In this document: piece by piece, positions 1-12,542 of the stretch
How positions within the stretch are numbered: the first letter of the stretch is position 1
Layout: every line of letters starts with the position of its first letter
NCBI RefSeq assembly: GCF_013426205.1
Contig: NC_089422.1
Span: 8,583,001-8,647,000 of the forward strand
Direction: 5' to 3'
Source: Metarhizium brunneum
Lineage: Eukaryota > Ascomycota > Sordariomycetes > Hypocreales > Clavicipitaceae
Length of the DNA: 64,000 nucleotides
Program-made: the position numbers and the translations under genes
The notes under the pieces: model-generated
Databases searched by the model: none
What the model was told of the DNA's origin: nothing
Seen by the model: the letters and a program-made list of their open reading frames with translations, nothing else

Positions 1-90
1 TCAGTACGCAAGCCACCTTATCACATGGTTTCCATTTTACCTCAAATAATAGGGACTCTTGATACTAATCGCATTTTTCTTCGCTACTAG

Positions 91-2332
91 GCAAACAAGC
101 TCGCAATGTTAATGTAGACGACGAGCCCTCGAGGAAGAATGATGTACCACCTGCTCCCGCTGCAAACCAGGAGAAAATGAACATCTCCGACCCCGTCCTA
201 CACCAGCCGCTTCCTCACAAGGAGCCACTCGAGGCCTACTCAGAGACCCCGGGAGATACCCAGAACCGAGCTGCTCAAGCCCACAACGCTGCCGCCCACC
301 ACGTTGAGCCCGCGCAAGACGTCAACGCCAAAGCGAGTGGCACTTCCAAGAAACGCGTCGACGATGCCAGTCTTGCCAAACTCGTTGCCGAGGAAAACGC
401 AAGCAGGTCCAAGTTCCCTAGATATCCCGGTCTAGAACGATGGGAACTGATCGAAAAGATGGGCGACGGTGCGTTTAGCAACGTATATCGCGCCCGCGAC
501 TTGCAGGGCGACGCTGGTGAAGTCGCCATCAAGGTTGTTCGTAAATATGAAATGAATAGCATGCAAGTAAGTGGTATTGCGACTAAGAGCGTATACACGT
601 CGCTCTTTTCCTCCTCCCCTTTTTTGGTTTCTGTCCTGCCCCGTTCCATCCTCTCCTTTTGAGCTTTCTTGCCATTCCCTTTCCACTGCTTTCCGTTGCG
701 CAAGTCTCTCTACAATATATATCGACCGATTACCAACATTTGGGGTTCTCGCCCCGGATAGGGAGATAGGCATCTACATCCGGAATTCAAAAAGGCTCCG
801 AAAGCAGCAGAGGTGCGAACATATTTCTCTTTTGTCGGATTGCAGTTGTCAATCCACATGTTGCTTTGAGCAGCATCTATTCACGCCTTTGGCGGCATTG
901 GCCACATCTACAGTTCAAGAAAAGCAATGGGAATGCTGACCTATCATCTCCAAGCGTTCGAATATATTGAAAGAAGTCTCGATTATGCGCCAGTTAGATC
1001 ATCCGAATATTATTAAGCTCATCGATTTTTCTGAATCCAAGCAATACTACTACATTGTTCTTGAACTCGCTCCCGGTGGCGAGTTGTTCCATCAAATTGT
1101 CCGCCTCACGTACTTTAGCGAGGAGTTGTCTCGCCACGTAATCATTCGTGTCGCCCGAGCGTTGGAGTACTTGCACGAGGAGAAGGGAGTTGTTCATCGG
1201 TGAGACTTTGCCAGTAGGAATGGAGTCTGAGTGTTTTCCAAATGGAGGGCTAACTCCATCTAGTGATATCAAGCCCGAGAACATCTTGTTCAACCCGATA
1301 CCTTTCATCCCCTCCAAAGTCCCGAAACCGAAGCAACCGGGTGATGAGGACAAGGTGGATGAGGGCGAGTTCCTTCCTGGGAAGGGCGCAGGGGGTATTG
1401 GTGAGATCAAAATTGCCGATTTTGGCTTGTCAAAGATTGTTTGGGAGAGTCAGACTATGACGCCTTGTGGCACCGTTGGTTACACAGCCCCCGAAATCGT
1501 CAAGGATGAACGGTATTCCAAGTCGGTTGATATGTGGGCCCTCGGATGCGTATTGTACACCCTGCTCTGCGGGTTTCCCCCATTCTATGACGAGAGCATT
1601 GAGGTCCTGACCGAAAAAGTGGCCAAGGGACAATACACCTTCTTGTCACCGTGGTGGGACGATATTTCCCAGTCTGCGAAAGATCTCATCACCCACTTAT
1701 TGACTGTCGATCCGGATAAGCGATTCACCATTCGCGAGTTTCTTGCCCACCCGTGGATTCAGGGCACTGGGCCAACTCCTAGCGAAGAGAGGAGAAAGTC
1801 GGAGGCTGTTATCCGAGGATTTGATGCTAGCAAGCTGGACGATGTGGGCAAGCGTTATGACTTCCGGTCACCTGGTGCTGTCAATTTGCGCGAGGTGTTT
1901 GATGTGAGCTATGCTGTCCATCGTCAGGAAGAAGAGGGCAAGCGACGTGCTCAAGTCGGAGCTCGAGCCGGTGGCATGGGCAAGCCCTTGGGCGGCTTGG
2001 ATGAAGAAGACGAGGATGCCGATGAGATGCAAGTTGACCAGCAAGCTCAGAGTCAGGCTCCCAACAACGGTACTCATGCCCTCGAACAAAGCATGCGGAA
2101 TACCAACATTCGGGATCAAGAAGCCCTTGCTCGGGGACGGGAACGTGAACGAGCGCCTGCGCCTGCTCCTGCGCCTGAGAGGGGGTATGGTCAGCATTCA
2201 GCAGCCGTGACCGCTGCAGCTAGACAACAGGTCCGAGACCGGAATCGACAAAAGGGCGCGTTTGAGTTGACTCTTGAAAATGCAACACTACTTGGCAAAC
2301 GAGGCAAAAAGATTTCCGCCATGGGCGCATAA
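91..2332 (+). CDS. srk1: Srk1/Rck2-type Ser/Thr protein kinase, 5' end outside window
   Basis: A CaMK-group kinase of the MAPK-activated Srk1/Rck2 family, which acts downstream of the Hog1/Sty1 stress MAPK (family knowledge). Exons are 91-566, 955-1199 and 1264-2332. The first visible exon follows an acceptor TAG at 88-90 and is open without an initiator, so at least one upstream exon is missing. Seen in order: glycine loop GDGAFSNVY, lysine in VAIKVVRK, HRDIKPEN (split by the last intron), DFGLSK, activation segment ending APE, then a long tail rich in Q, D and R. About 30 extra residues lie between PENILF and the DFG strand, rich in P, K, D and E; I believe such an insert is common in fungal Srk1 proteins. 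The intron at 567-954 is long (388 nt) for this window and could hide an alternative exon. Family call is confident; upstream MAPK is inferred. Confidence 0.86.
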
Positions 2333-3681
2333 GGAGATGTGCTGTCTTGAGATTGACGATACCCATACTCCTGGGCCACGCAAGACCTAGACATTTCTTA
2401 ACATACATTGAGCGAGGTGGTTCTATCAGACACAATTTTTCATCTGGAAAGGCATATTCGAGACAGCGGCATGGGGGAGAACAATAACGAAGGGCGTTGT
2501 AGTGAACTTGTGTTGCCCTTGATTGGTTCGTTTTCATATAGTCCATTTTTTTCATATTTATGTTCCCCAGCGCTGGAATGAAGAGAAGATCAGCCTTTGA
2601 TTTGGAGGCGTTGGGACTTTTTGGAATCGGCTTCTTATTTCCTTTATTTCTTTGCCTGTTTAACAGCGCTCGAGATGTCGACATCGAGCTGCTGGGGGGC
2701 TGGTGCCAGAGTGCTTGATGCATATGTCCGGTACCTTGGGCGGGATACATTTACAGGGAGTTCTGGCAACATGTACATTTGTTGAGTGCTCTAATAAACA
2801 AGATGCAAGGATTTGCCTACTTGAGTCTGCTTTCATCTCCTATTTCGCGCTTCTCCGTACAAATTGTGCATGGGCGGCGCTACGAGGTTTCTTCGGCAGT
2901 GATGTCGTGTCCGTGGGACTTGGCCTCTGACCTTTTTCCGACCTCCTTCGTCCTCTTATCGATGTGGATCGCGGCGTGGGACGACGCCGTTTTGCAAAAT
3001 CAATATGCCTCGCTTGTATGTGATTGTATGTGATTCCCATGTCTGGAGTTACTTTGAGCTAGCTGCTGTCTCGCCAGGTACAGACATGCCGCAAGGCTCA
3101 TCCTCACCACTCTGCCTCGCCTCTTCAGGCTGCTGTAGGGGCTCAAACTGTTCATGTCCCCAGAACCATCTTTGTAGGGCCCCAGCCCAAAGCAGTAACG
3201 CCCCTCCGTTGAGGCTGTCTCACCAAGCGATGCTCTGCAAACTACCGTCTTGCAAAGTGCTCCCATTCTTCCCCTGCCAAGCCTCGTCTATCAAATATCC
3301 ATCTCGATACCTAGGTCAACCACATTGGGGGCTCGAATCTTGCAGCGTCCCCCGACATCCGATCCCTGTGACAAGCTCCTTTTCTGGATTGCGCATAATT
3401 CTGACCGTTTACTACATTGTCAGGTGAAAGGATTCCTGCGCTGGAAGGATACGAAAGCGCTGCGGACCAGGTCTCGTGGTATATTCCTGGCCAATGCAAT
3501 ATCACCTGGCAAAAGATCACATTCATCACGGTAAGTACACGTCTAGAGGTGACCCTTGCGATTCAGCTGCGCAGTGCGTCTCTAAATTGTCTTGACCCGT
3601 TTGACTCCAACGCCTGGTAATCTTACAATGTACGGTCCCCGAAGGGGAAGCATGTATGTGACCCCCGACCACGAAACCACT
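2333..3681. other. Intergenic stretch, no gene recognised
   Basis: This 1.35 kb lies between the convergent kinase and RPN11 genes and should contain both 3' UTRs. Several short overlapping frames are open in different registers between about 3000 and 3620. One piece at 3417-3531 ends at a good donor (ACG|GTAAGT), but I could not chain it to a start or a recognisable protein. A small unrecognised gene cannot be excluded. Confidence 0.4.
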
Positions 3682-4825
3682 TTACAACTCCTCCTCAGTA
3701 ACCATTTGATCCCCATTAGAGTGTCCCGCCTGTCCTTCCTTCTTGGGCATAGTAGCCTCCTTGTCAATCATTTGTCTAGAAACCGCAACAATATTGTCTT
3801 CGATCAATTCCTGCCCGACATCCTCCAAGTGCTTCTTGGGGTCTAGTTTGCCGACATAACGCGTCTTGAGCTGTTCCTTCGTCAACTCTGTCTCCTCCTT
3901 GACCCTCTTCTCGTAGCCATCGGCTAGGCTGACCAGGCGCTGCAGCCGCTCCTTGTTCTTGTCGCCTTCTGAATGGAAGTCGTTCATCTCCAGCGCCTCG
4001 GTCCACACGTGTTTGTGGAGGTTCATGAGCATGTTCTCCTCGAGGGCCGTCTTTCGGTAGTTGATACCGATTGAGTAGTAGTGGCGGTTGAGGCCGTGAA
4101 TGAGAGCCTGGATTGAGGGCTTGTTCAGGTGGCCTAAATTACTGGTGCTTTGGCGGGGTTCCTGTCCCATCATCAAAAGCTGCGGGTTGATTAGGCGGAA
4201 TGCGTCAATGACAACCTTGCCCTTGACGGACTGAATGGGGTCGACGACGACGGCCACGGCTCGAGGGTTCAGCTGCTCAAAGGATTGCTGGGTGTTGATA
4301 TCAACCGATGACAACCAGCATCCGAACCCAGGATGTGAGTGGTACCAGCCAACGACTGACTCGGGTCTGTTTACGCCTTGTGTAAGCCTCCCTTTCAACA
4401 TGGCCCGTGTGATGGTCGGCAGTTCCTCTTACCTTCCTGTTTGCCTCAACATGTCCATCATCTTAGTCTGGAAAACGGGATCGACGGCCTCGACACTGAC
4501 ACCTGTCCCGCTCTGAGGCATGGCAAACACGTCCATCACCTTGACTGTGAAGTCGTCCACGAACTCCCCCAGCATGAGCCCCATCACTTCCATAGGAACA
4601 CCGGCGCGGCCGTGTCGCAGCATCTTCAATAGCGCCAGTGATGAAATGTAAACCGTCTCAGAGTTGTCAATGAGGTTTGTGTTGTCCTGCAATTACACAA
4701 AGGGCACAAGTTAGTTTCCTGCGAAGACAGCCAAAGCACCAGGGCTCGGGAGCTGCACGTACCGTGCCGTGGGCGGCTCCAAGGGCGCCTATGCCACCAC
4801 CGAGCAAATTTCTGAATCGTTCCAT
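3682..4825 (-). CDS. RPN11: 26S proteasome lid deubiquitinase Rpn11
   Basis: The JAMM/MPN+ metalloprotease of the 19S lid, which removes ubiquitin chains from substrates being translocated into the proteasome. Exons on the minus strand are 4825-4763, 4686-4433 and 4366-3682, giving 333 aa, the usual family length. The start is ATG at 4825, giving a short Gly-rich N-terminus ([11 protein letters not shown]) as in fungal orthologues. The JAMM signature is intact: Glu in the [10 protein letters not shown] strand, then [14 protein letters not shown] with the two zinc His, Ser and Asp. The distal half carries the conserved C-terminal helices ([14 protein letters not shown] and following). Both introns have standard borders and phases close. 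The gene converges on the kinase gene and is divergent from RPD3 with about 0.5 kb between starts. Very secure. Confidence 0.96.
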
Positions 4826-5350
4826 CGTTAAGGGCGTAGAATGTAGTTTTGAGGGGAGAAACGAAGAGGTAAAGACCACTGCCTGAAATCAATTCTTGAT
4901 ATCCTCGACGTAAGGTGGTTTGTGTTGAGGTTTGGCTGCTGTGGAGCTAGCTTGCCTTGCGTTGACGCCAGCATCGGCCTGCCTGGAGTGACAAGCTGAG
5001 TAATGAAGTCACGTGGCACCCTTTGTCAATGACTGCGCCAAAGCTCTGCCGAGCCCCATATTAACGTGTGGCTTTGATACACGACATCGGGCAAGCCTTA
5101 GCCATACCGCCTCAACTTTAATCCGTATTCAGCCATCTACACCAATTGGCGGGAGGGCAGTCGCGACCTTCCTTGCGACGCATCCTTTTAAGCCTGCAAC
5201 TTCTCCCGTCTTTCGATTTTGTAGGACAATGCGGCTGGCTCTCTAGACACCTACTCTCCTCCCTAAACCGTTATAAGCATTTAATTTATACTCATTGTGC
5301 AGACTCATTCTCAACTGCCCAGGCTTCAAAAACCCCAGACTCCCGCTGCG

Positions 5351-7474
5351 ATGGGCGACTCTAATTTGGCCCAGGCCCAGGCCCAGCTGGGCTCTGTCGC
5401 CCTCAACGGCTCCTCGCCAAAGAAGGTGGCCTACTTCTATGATTCAGATATCGGTAACTACGCATATGTCACTGGTCATCCTATGAAGCCCCATCGAATT
5501 CGTCTTGCGCACAGCTTGATCATGCAGTACAATCTGTACCAGAAAATGGAAATTTACGTGAGTTCTGGTGCCGCCACGACGCCTCGGGAAGATTAAAGGC
5601 TGACCTGGTTTCAGCGAGCTAAACCCGCGACGAGAGGCGAAATGACACAATTCCATACCGATGACTACATTGATTTTTTGCAAAAGGTCACTCCAGACAA
5701 TATGGACAGTTACATGCGTGAGCAGGGCAAATATAACGTCGGCGACGATTGCCCGGTCTTTGATGGGTTGTTCGAGTTCTGTGGAATCAGTGCTGGTGGA
5801 AGCATGGAGGGCGCTGCCCGCTTGAACAGACAGAAATGCGACATTGCTGTCAACTGGGCTGGTGGCCTTCACCATGCCAAGAAATGTGAAGCAAGTGGTT
5901 TCTGCTATGTCAACGGTAAGTTCTGCCACCACCACACGCCAAATTCGGGGCTTCTAACAAAGTTAGATATTGTTCTCGGCATTCTCGAGCTTCTGCGATT
6001 CATGAAGCGCGTCCTCTACATCGATATTGACGTTCATCACGGTGATGGGGTCGAGGAAGCGTTCTATACGACCGACCGTGTTATGACAGTATCCTTCCAC
6101 AAGTACGGCGAATACTTTCCTGGCACCGGTGAATTGCGAGACATCGGCATTGGACAGGGTAAAAACTATTCTGTGAACTTTCCGTTGCGCGATGGTATCA
6201 CCGACCAGACCTACAAATCGATTTTTGAGCCAGTCATCGAGAGCGTTATGAAGTACTACCAGCCTGAAGCCGTTGTTCTCCAGTGCGGCGGTGACAGTTT
6301 ATCTGGCGATCGCCTGGGTTGTTTTAACCTGAGCATGGATGGTCACGCTAACTGCGTGAACTACGTCAAGAGCTTCGGGCTACCCACCTTGGTCCTGGGC
6401 GGTGGTGGTTACACGATGAGAAACGTTGCTCGTACATGGGCATATGAGACTGGTGTTCTGGTTGGCCAAGAAATGGACCGTACTTTACCATACAATGAAT
6501 ACTACGAAGTAAGTTGCAGCTGATGTTGTTACCGCCCCCGAATTCGATGGCTAACTGGCTATAAGTACTATGCTCCGGACTTCGAGTTGAACGTGCGAGC
6601 TTCAAACATGGAAAACTCAAACAGCAGAGAGTATCTAGATAAGATCACCGTCGCAGTCATCGATAATCTTCGTCAGACTGGGCCTGCTCCCTCAGTTCAG
6701 ATGCAAGACGTGCCGCGGAAGCCATTTGGCGGTATGACTGATGAAGAAGAGGCCGAACTAGATGATTTAGACGAAGACGAAAACAAGGACGTTCGAATGA
6801 CTGAGCATCGCTGGGACAAGCATGTTGAGAATGGGGCGGAATTCGAGGCCAGCGACGACGACGAAATGGCTGCTGCAAATGGTGCAACTCGAAGCAATGG
6901 AAACAAGGGGACTTTCAATGACTTCAAGAGCGCTGATGCAGCGGAGGATTCTCGCAGCAAGTCGCCCAGGGAGAAACAGGACGACAACACTAAGGAGGCC
7001 GTCGAAGCCGAAACTCACGATGTGAACGATGACACGATTGAGGACGTCGGGGCTATGGAAGAACAGGAGAATCAGGCTGCTGAACAAGAAGAGAAAGAAG
7101 ACCAAGACTTGAAGAAGAATAAGGTCGATGCTGACGGTGATGTCGGTATGACATACTCGAGTGTCGCCGACGAAGCCACCATCAAAAAGGAGGAGGGCGA
7201 ACCCGAATCTGTGCCCGAGGATGAGAAGGAGCCAGAGAAACCTACGGAAGAGAAGCCTTCTGTTGCGGAACCAGACAAACCCGCCGAGGCTGAAGGGGCC
7301 ACAGAAGTCAAGGCAAGCGACAAGCCTGCGGTTGACCAGGTGTCCGAAGAACCGGTCGAGAAAGAAGGCGAGGCCCAAGCAACAACTGAAGCTGAAACAG
7401 AACCTATGGAAGTCGACGACAAAGAGAAGTCTGAGGACAAAGCTGAGTTTCCAAGTAGTAAATTCCTACTCTGA
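5351..7474 (+). CDS. RPD3: Class I histone deacetylase, Rpd3/RpdA type
   Basis: Zinc-dependent lysine deacetylase, the catalytic core of Sin3-type corepressor complexes in the nucleus. Exons are 5351-5557, 5615-5915, 5967-6508 and 6566-7474, giving 652 aa. The second intron is 51 nt, a multiple of three, so an uncritical reading frame runs through it. Visible motifs: [15 protein letters not shown] with the charge-relay His pair, [14 protein letters not shown] with metal-binding Asp/His, and [18 protein letters not shown] with the second metal Asp. The catalytic domain ends near residue 390. A 250-residue tail follows that is extremely rich in E, D and K and contains PMEVDD-like and KKEEG-like stretches. 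Such a long acidic tail marks the filamentous-fungal RpdA type rather than yeast Rpd3. The start at 5351 gives [10 protein letters not shown] just before the conserved KKVAYFYD strand. Confidence 0.94.
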
Positions 7475-8186
7475 TGAGGAACGGACAGCTTGATTGGTCA
7501 GCTTTGAGGTGTATTTGTTTTCCAAAGCTTCCAGCGCATGTCCTAGCTTGGTTGGCTTCTAACGCCATGCTGGACATGATGTATTGTACAATCTTGGGAC
7601 GAGCAGCGAGCTGGCCTGACGGGGCGTTTTCGGCGTACAGGCATAGCGATACTACAAAGTTAGTTGGGAGGTTCGCTAGGAGCAGAGCCGTTTGGTTAAT
7701 TAGCTCTGTCTTTCGGTATCGGTATACATTTTAGCCACAGAATTGAATTTTTTGCCATTTGAGAGGGTTATGCATAGGAGCCAAGGATTCACAGCTGACT
7801 TGTAAATTGAGGTGTACTTATTGGACCCTGGCCCAGGCTTTAACGCGCACCCCACCACGTTCCTTGTAACCAGGTTTTTTCCTCTCCCAGCATCTGGAGG
7901 CTGCCAAACCATGCTTCTCCAACAGCTTTTTTTATGCGGGGACCAAAATTTGGCAATTCAGTTTATCGGCGCCGCATGGCACCCCACGCCACACCACCTT
8001 TTGATCTGTCCCGACACCAACCTCACAATTGATTGAAAGTCTGTAGCTTGACCGCCAGCTCAAGACGATTCTCTCCATCAATGTAGCGACTATTTCCGAT
8101 TCACACCCTTTCAACGCCCTCGACCCATCCGAGGTTCCAAACACACCCCTCTCAAAGACTCTAACCTGAGTCACCGAACACGCAAA
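7475..8186. other. RPD3-RPC6 intergenic region
   Basis: Holds the RPD3 3' UTR and the promoter and leader of the RPC6 gene, which is C-rich just upstream of the ATG at 8187. No further gene, RNA or repeat seen. Confidence 0.5.
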
Positions 8187-9499
8187 ATGCCTGCCTCAGC
8201 GGCACCCGTCGCCGCAGGCGGGAGCGAGTCGGATGGCGCGAAGCTCGCCGTCTGGAAAGAAGCTCTCTACGAACGGTGCAAAGAAGCCGGCCCGGGCAAC
8301 GACTTGTTCTCGCAAGATGACCTGCTGCGACTGGACGTCATCCCCAACAAGGACCTGCTGCTGCTGGCGCGGGTGGTGCAGTCGCTCAGCGACGACAAGC
8401 TGTTCATCACCATGAGGGAGGCGAGCGGTCAGGTTCTCTGGAAATGGCGAGATGCGCAAGAAGCACACAAGTGAGTTTGCGACTTCCCCCCTCCCCCTCC
8501 GGATATTTACCCCTCCCAGGCTCCTAGCAAGAAACGTTTTTTTTTTGTCGCCGTGCAAGTGGCCAGTGCTGACTCCGAGGCCCTGCAAGATACAAGCAGT
8601 GCTCAACCGACGAGCAAGTCATGGTGTACTCGCTCATCGACGACTCCGGCGGCGACGGAATATGGTCGCAGACGCTCCAGAAGCGGCTCAACATGCACGA
8701 CAGCGTGCTCAAAAACGCCATCAAGCAGCTGCAGACCAAGGGACTCATCGCGCCCTTCAAAAACGTCGAGCACCCCAATAAAAAAATGTACATAAAGGCG
8801 TCGATCCGGCCCAGCGACCGCGCCACCGGAGGCCCGTGGTACACGGACCAGAACCTCGACGAGGCCTTCATCGAGGAACTACAGCGCGTGGTGTTCGATT
8901 TCGTCAAGCGCCAGAGCGGATACCGTAGCACCCATGGCGGTGCCGGCGCCAGCGCCAGCGCCAGAAGCCAAGTGCCTACAAAGGGTGTCATCAAGGGCAC
9001 CGCTGCAGACAAGGGCAAGAAGCGCGACGCAAGCGAGATGAGTAAGCCTCCCGCCAAGGCAGTCAAGGCCTCTGCAGGCGCGACTCCAAGGCGAGAAGCG
9101 GCTCTGTTGCCTCTTCCTGCGGGCTATACGGCGTACCCAACGGTTCGAGATATCGCCCGCCTCTTGTCGAGTAGTGGTATTACGAATAATACGATCTTGT
9201 CAGAAGAGGATGTTAAGAAGCTTGTGGATGTGTTGGTGTGGGATAACCTCATTGAACCCATTAAGATTGCTGGTCGGATGGGGTATCGTGTCTCCAGAGT
9301 CGCAAAGCAATCGCCTCAAAATTGGGCAGGGAGAGAAGATCCTACAGGGCGCAGTGGCGACCCAGAGCTTTATCTCAGCCCTTATACGGAAGCGCCCTGC
9401 GGGAAGTGTCCTGTTTTCGAGCTCTGCGAAGAAGGGGGCCCTGTGGGACCTAGCAATTGCGAATATTTCAAAAGGTGGCTAGGGTCGGATGTCATCTGA
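8187..9499 (+). CDS. RPC34: RNA polymerase III subunit RPC6 (C34)
   Basis: Pol III-specific winged-helix subunit of the C82/C34/C31 subcomplex, which contacts TFIIIB and opens the promoter (family knowledge). Exons are 8187-8470 and 8590-9499, 397 aa. The N-terminal winged helix starts LAVWKEALYERC. The second, beginning just after the intron, contains DEQVMVYSLIDDSG and the DSVLKNAIKQLQTKGLI recognition helix. The C-terminal region holds CGKCPVFELCEEGG followed by a further Cys (SNCEYFKRW), matching the four-cysteine cluster site described in the human orthologue. A low-complexity Ala/Ser/Gly linker lies around residues 215-270. The intron of 119 nt is preceded by a T-run. Stands alone between RPD3 and the cyclophilin gene. 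Confidence 0.92.
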
Positions 9500-10007
9500 T
9501 AAATGACAGCATGCGATGGCAGATGGGTGGTCAGGTGGTGCGTGCCGCGACTGCTTGTATGAGTACAGAACGGTGGTTACTGTCATTTTTGGGCTTTTTC
9601 TCGTGCTGGTGGGTAAAGGATGCATGGCTTGGGAGTTTTGGCGGGCTGTTTTATGTGTTTTTCTGGAATCAGCCAGATTTATCTTGGCTAAGCATGGCAT
9701 GGCGCATGGAAAAATGTAGACAAAAAAGGTTCGACCAGTAGGCATATTCTTGTCTTACACATCATGTCTGAAATAAACCCACCATCACACATGCTAATGT
9801 TATGGAATATGAAGCCTTAACGCTCAATTTTGAGGAGCAGGAAGTCGGAAAGTTCAGCTTTTCAAGTATATTGTAAGGCAGCTGGTAGGCAGAATGAACT
9901 GCCATTCAATGGTAAACCGCCGCTATCGATGTATCCAATATCCGTTTTTCCATCCCAAGAACAAAAACAGGATGATAATGGTAATAATGCAAGGCTAATA
10001 TCACAAT
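9500..10007. other. Convergent 3' intergenic region
   Basis: Lies between the 3' ends of RPC6 (plus) and the cyclophilin gene (minus). AT-rich in the second half; no gene recognised. Confidence 0.5.
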
Positions 10008-11135
10008 TTACAGCTCACCAGACTTGACGATGGTGGGGCGTTTGCTGTACTTGACAGTACCGCTCTGGGAACCAGTGGCCTCGAGGGCCTTGACAATGTT
10101 CAAGGACTCCTCGTCAGCGACTTCGCCAAAGACGACGTGCCGTCCGTTGAGCCATGAGGTAACGACAGTGGTAACGAAGAACTGGGAGCCATTTCTGTAT
10201 AGATTTGGGTCATTTATGTGATTCTTAAACGGTAGTGCGAGGGAGTTGTCTCGGCATGGATTGTAGAGCTGGCACTGTAGCCGTGACGCGGGGACTTACG
10301 TGTTGGGGCCGGCGTTGGCCATGGACAACAGTCCAGGGCGGTCGTGATTCAGCTTGAAGTTCTCGTCGGCGAATTTGTCACCATAGATGGACTTGCCACC
10401 AGTGCCCTATCAACTTGTCAGTGCTTGTTGAAAACAAGCAAATTATAGAAATCCTTCGTACATTGCCACGCGTGAAGTCACCACCCTGAAGCATAAAGTC
10501 GGGGATGATGCGGTGGAAAGACGATCCAGAGTAACCAAAACCCTTTTCACCAGTGCAAAGAGCGCGGAAGTTCTCGGCGGTCTTGGGAACGACGTCGTCA
10601 AATAGGTTGAAGCTGATGCGACCAGACTGCTCTGTTTCGCCAGAAGTGTCAGTTTTCGATTCTTCCAACGGTGGGTGAATTGGCGGCGGAGAATCAACAC
10701 GGAAAGGTGACCGAAGGAATTTACACGCATCACCAGTGCTACCAGGATGGCATGGACTCGAAATTGTCCATTTGTTAAAGAGCTCATCCACCGCCACTGG
10801 CGTATCTAGGACACAAAGAGGCCAAAACAAAGTACATACCTTTGACAGTATTGGTAGGCTTGCCGCCCTGCATGACAGGACCCTCCCAGGTAACGTCGAA
10901 GAAGCTACCACCCCAAGTCAGATGTGGTTCGAAAGACCAATTGGCGATTTAGGCATAGGAATAAGAATGAAGAGACTTACACCTTCTTGCCCATGGCTGC
11001 GGAGGTAACAGAAAAAAAACGGGTGGTTTGAAATCTGTTTGACGCAGATGCAAGTTGAGGGAGAGAAAAAGGTCTGGCGCCGGGAGCGCAGAAGGTGTGG
11101 CGGGGTAGGAGGGGTCGAAGAAGTGTTGATCGCAT
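10008..11135 (-). CDS. cyp1: Cyclophilin A-type prolyl isomerase with optional mitochondrial presequence
   Basis: Peptidyl-prolyl cis-trans isomerase, the cyclosporin A target. Minus-strand exons are 11135-10981, 10904-10840, 10631-10462, 10406-10300 and 10194-10008. Starting at ATG 10994 gives a 180-aa cytosolic form (MGKKVFFDV...). Starting at the in-frame ATG 11135 adds 47 residues without acidic side chains, rich in R, S, T and F, ending [11 protein letters not shown] before the cytosolic Met. This reads as a matrix-targeting presequence with an R-F-F|S-like processing site. Catalytic-site motifs are present: [28 protein letters not shown] and the end TIVKSGEL. The Neurospora cyclophilin gene is known to make both cytosolic and mitochondrial forms, and the same arrangement is visible here. 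The first intron is only two residues after the cytosolic start. Confidence 0.94.
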
Positions 11136-12542
11136 TGTGAGGCAGCTGGAGGGGTAAAATGTTAGTGGCGGGAGCCAGGACCAATAAAAAAGGCACCAGG
11201 AGCTGGCAAAGAAAGAGCCAGTGTGGGTGGGCAATTGGAGGGAAGGCAGCGGCTGGATGGAGCAGACAGCTCCAGCATGCAGCCTTCACGGGCAGGGGAC
11301 CACGACCACCGTCGAACAGCGTTGGTAGTTCAAATGCTGGTGCGCAAGTTGGTCCAATGTTTGTGTGAAGCTCGCCATGGACGCGGGAGCCGCCAACTTG
11401 GCCATCAAGTGTTGGTCCATTCGACAGTCGCAACGACCACGGCTGCGATTGGCTTTGCCTCTGCTATCAACGGCAACAGCGGCATGCACGCCAGTCCTGC
11501 ACATTCAATGACAGATCCGCGAAATCCCGCCATTTTCCCGATCATCGCCATGGCTACGGACGGTGAGAGGCAGAACCATGTTGTTCGGCGCGAGTGGATC
11601 TGCCCCAAGAGCCAATAGTCAGGCAAACACAGCCCACTCGCTGACAGCTCGTCGACGAAGCTTGTTGCTCAGCAAAGTGCCATGGTGATGTGCAACTTGC
11701 AGCTCTAGCATGAACGATGCGTCTCTGCAAATGGGCTGGACCTGCTTTTGACGGCGGAATGTGCCATTGACCAGCTGTGCATGCATATGCGTGTCGAAGG
11801 TGCCGGCGGCAACCAAATGGGCTCTTCACTGATGCTGAGGAGTTGACTGACTTCGCGCTGTTGCTGCCGACAGGGATATCTGCATCGAACATTGGCAAGA
11901 AAGAAAGCGCCTCAACGTACCTAGAAGGCAAGGGCCTTTGAATTGATAGTACAGTAAAATACAAACAAGGGTTGCAAGAAATTTGTTGATGATTGAATGC
12001 TAATGGCAAACTCGGTTGACCAAGTTGGAGGGCTCGCCAGAAAGGGGAAAAGTTTTGGCCGGGTGGCGACGGGCTGGGATGCGCGCCTGAAGTCTCAGGT
12101 ACCTTGTTCCCCTGGGACGCAAATTGGATTGCTGGACACATCAATGCCAATATCTTTCGTACAAGGCACTCCACAGACGGCCAAGCAACTCGATAATGGT
12201 TTCATTGCAAGCACAAAATACCTGGAAGAATATTAGGTTCCTCCATCCTAATTTACTCCTCTTGACCTTGCAAGCACTCTTGGGCTCTGAAGGGAATTAG
12301 AGCGCCACCATGGTACACCTGAATCAAGTCACGTGACCATGCCTTCCCCTGGTCGTTCATGGGCTGGGGGTGGACTCCACGACCTGAAGCCCGAGAGACC
12401 AGTTGTCCAGGTTTGGGTTTCCAGTCCATCGACGACAGTACTCTCACCCTTGCGAATAACGCCTCCCGTGCACGTCGCGGCCTCTCAATAATCGCTATTC
12501 ATCTCGCTCCTAGAGCCTAGTCTTGTCTTTGGATTTTTCGCA
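11136..12542. other. Divergent promoter region, cyclophilin / ENTH gene
   Basis: A 1.4 kb spacer between two divergent starts. Long frames exist on both strands (for example 11554-12174 minus) but lack recognisable domains or a coherent start and splice structure, so I treat them as chance. Confidence 0.45.

Noticed and set aside
3005..3620. Possible small gene between the kinase and RPN11
   Set aside because: Several frames and one good donor site exist, but I could not assemble a start, phase-consistent exons and a recognisable protein.
11554..12174. 206-codon minus-strand frame in the cyclophilin/ENTH spacer
   Set aside because: No domain or coherent composition, and other frames over the same DNA are equally open.
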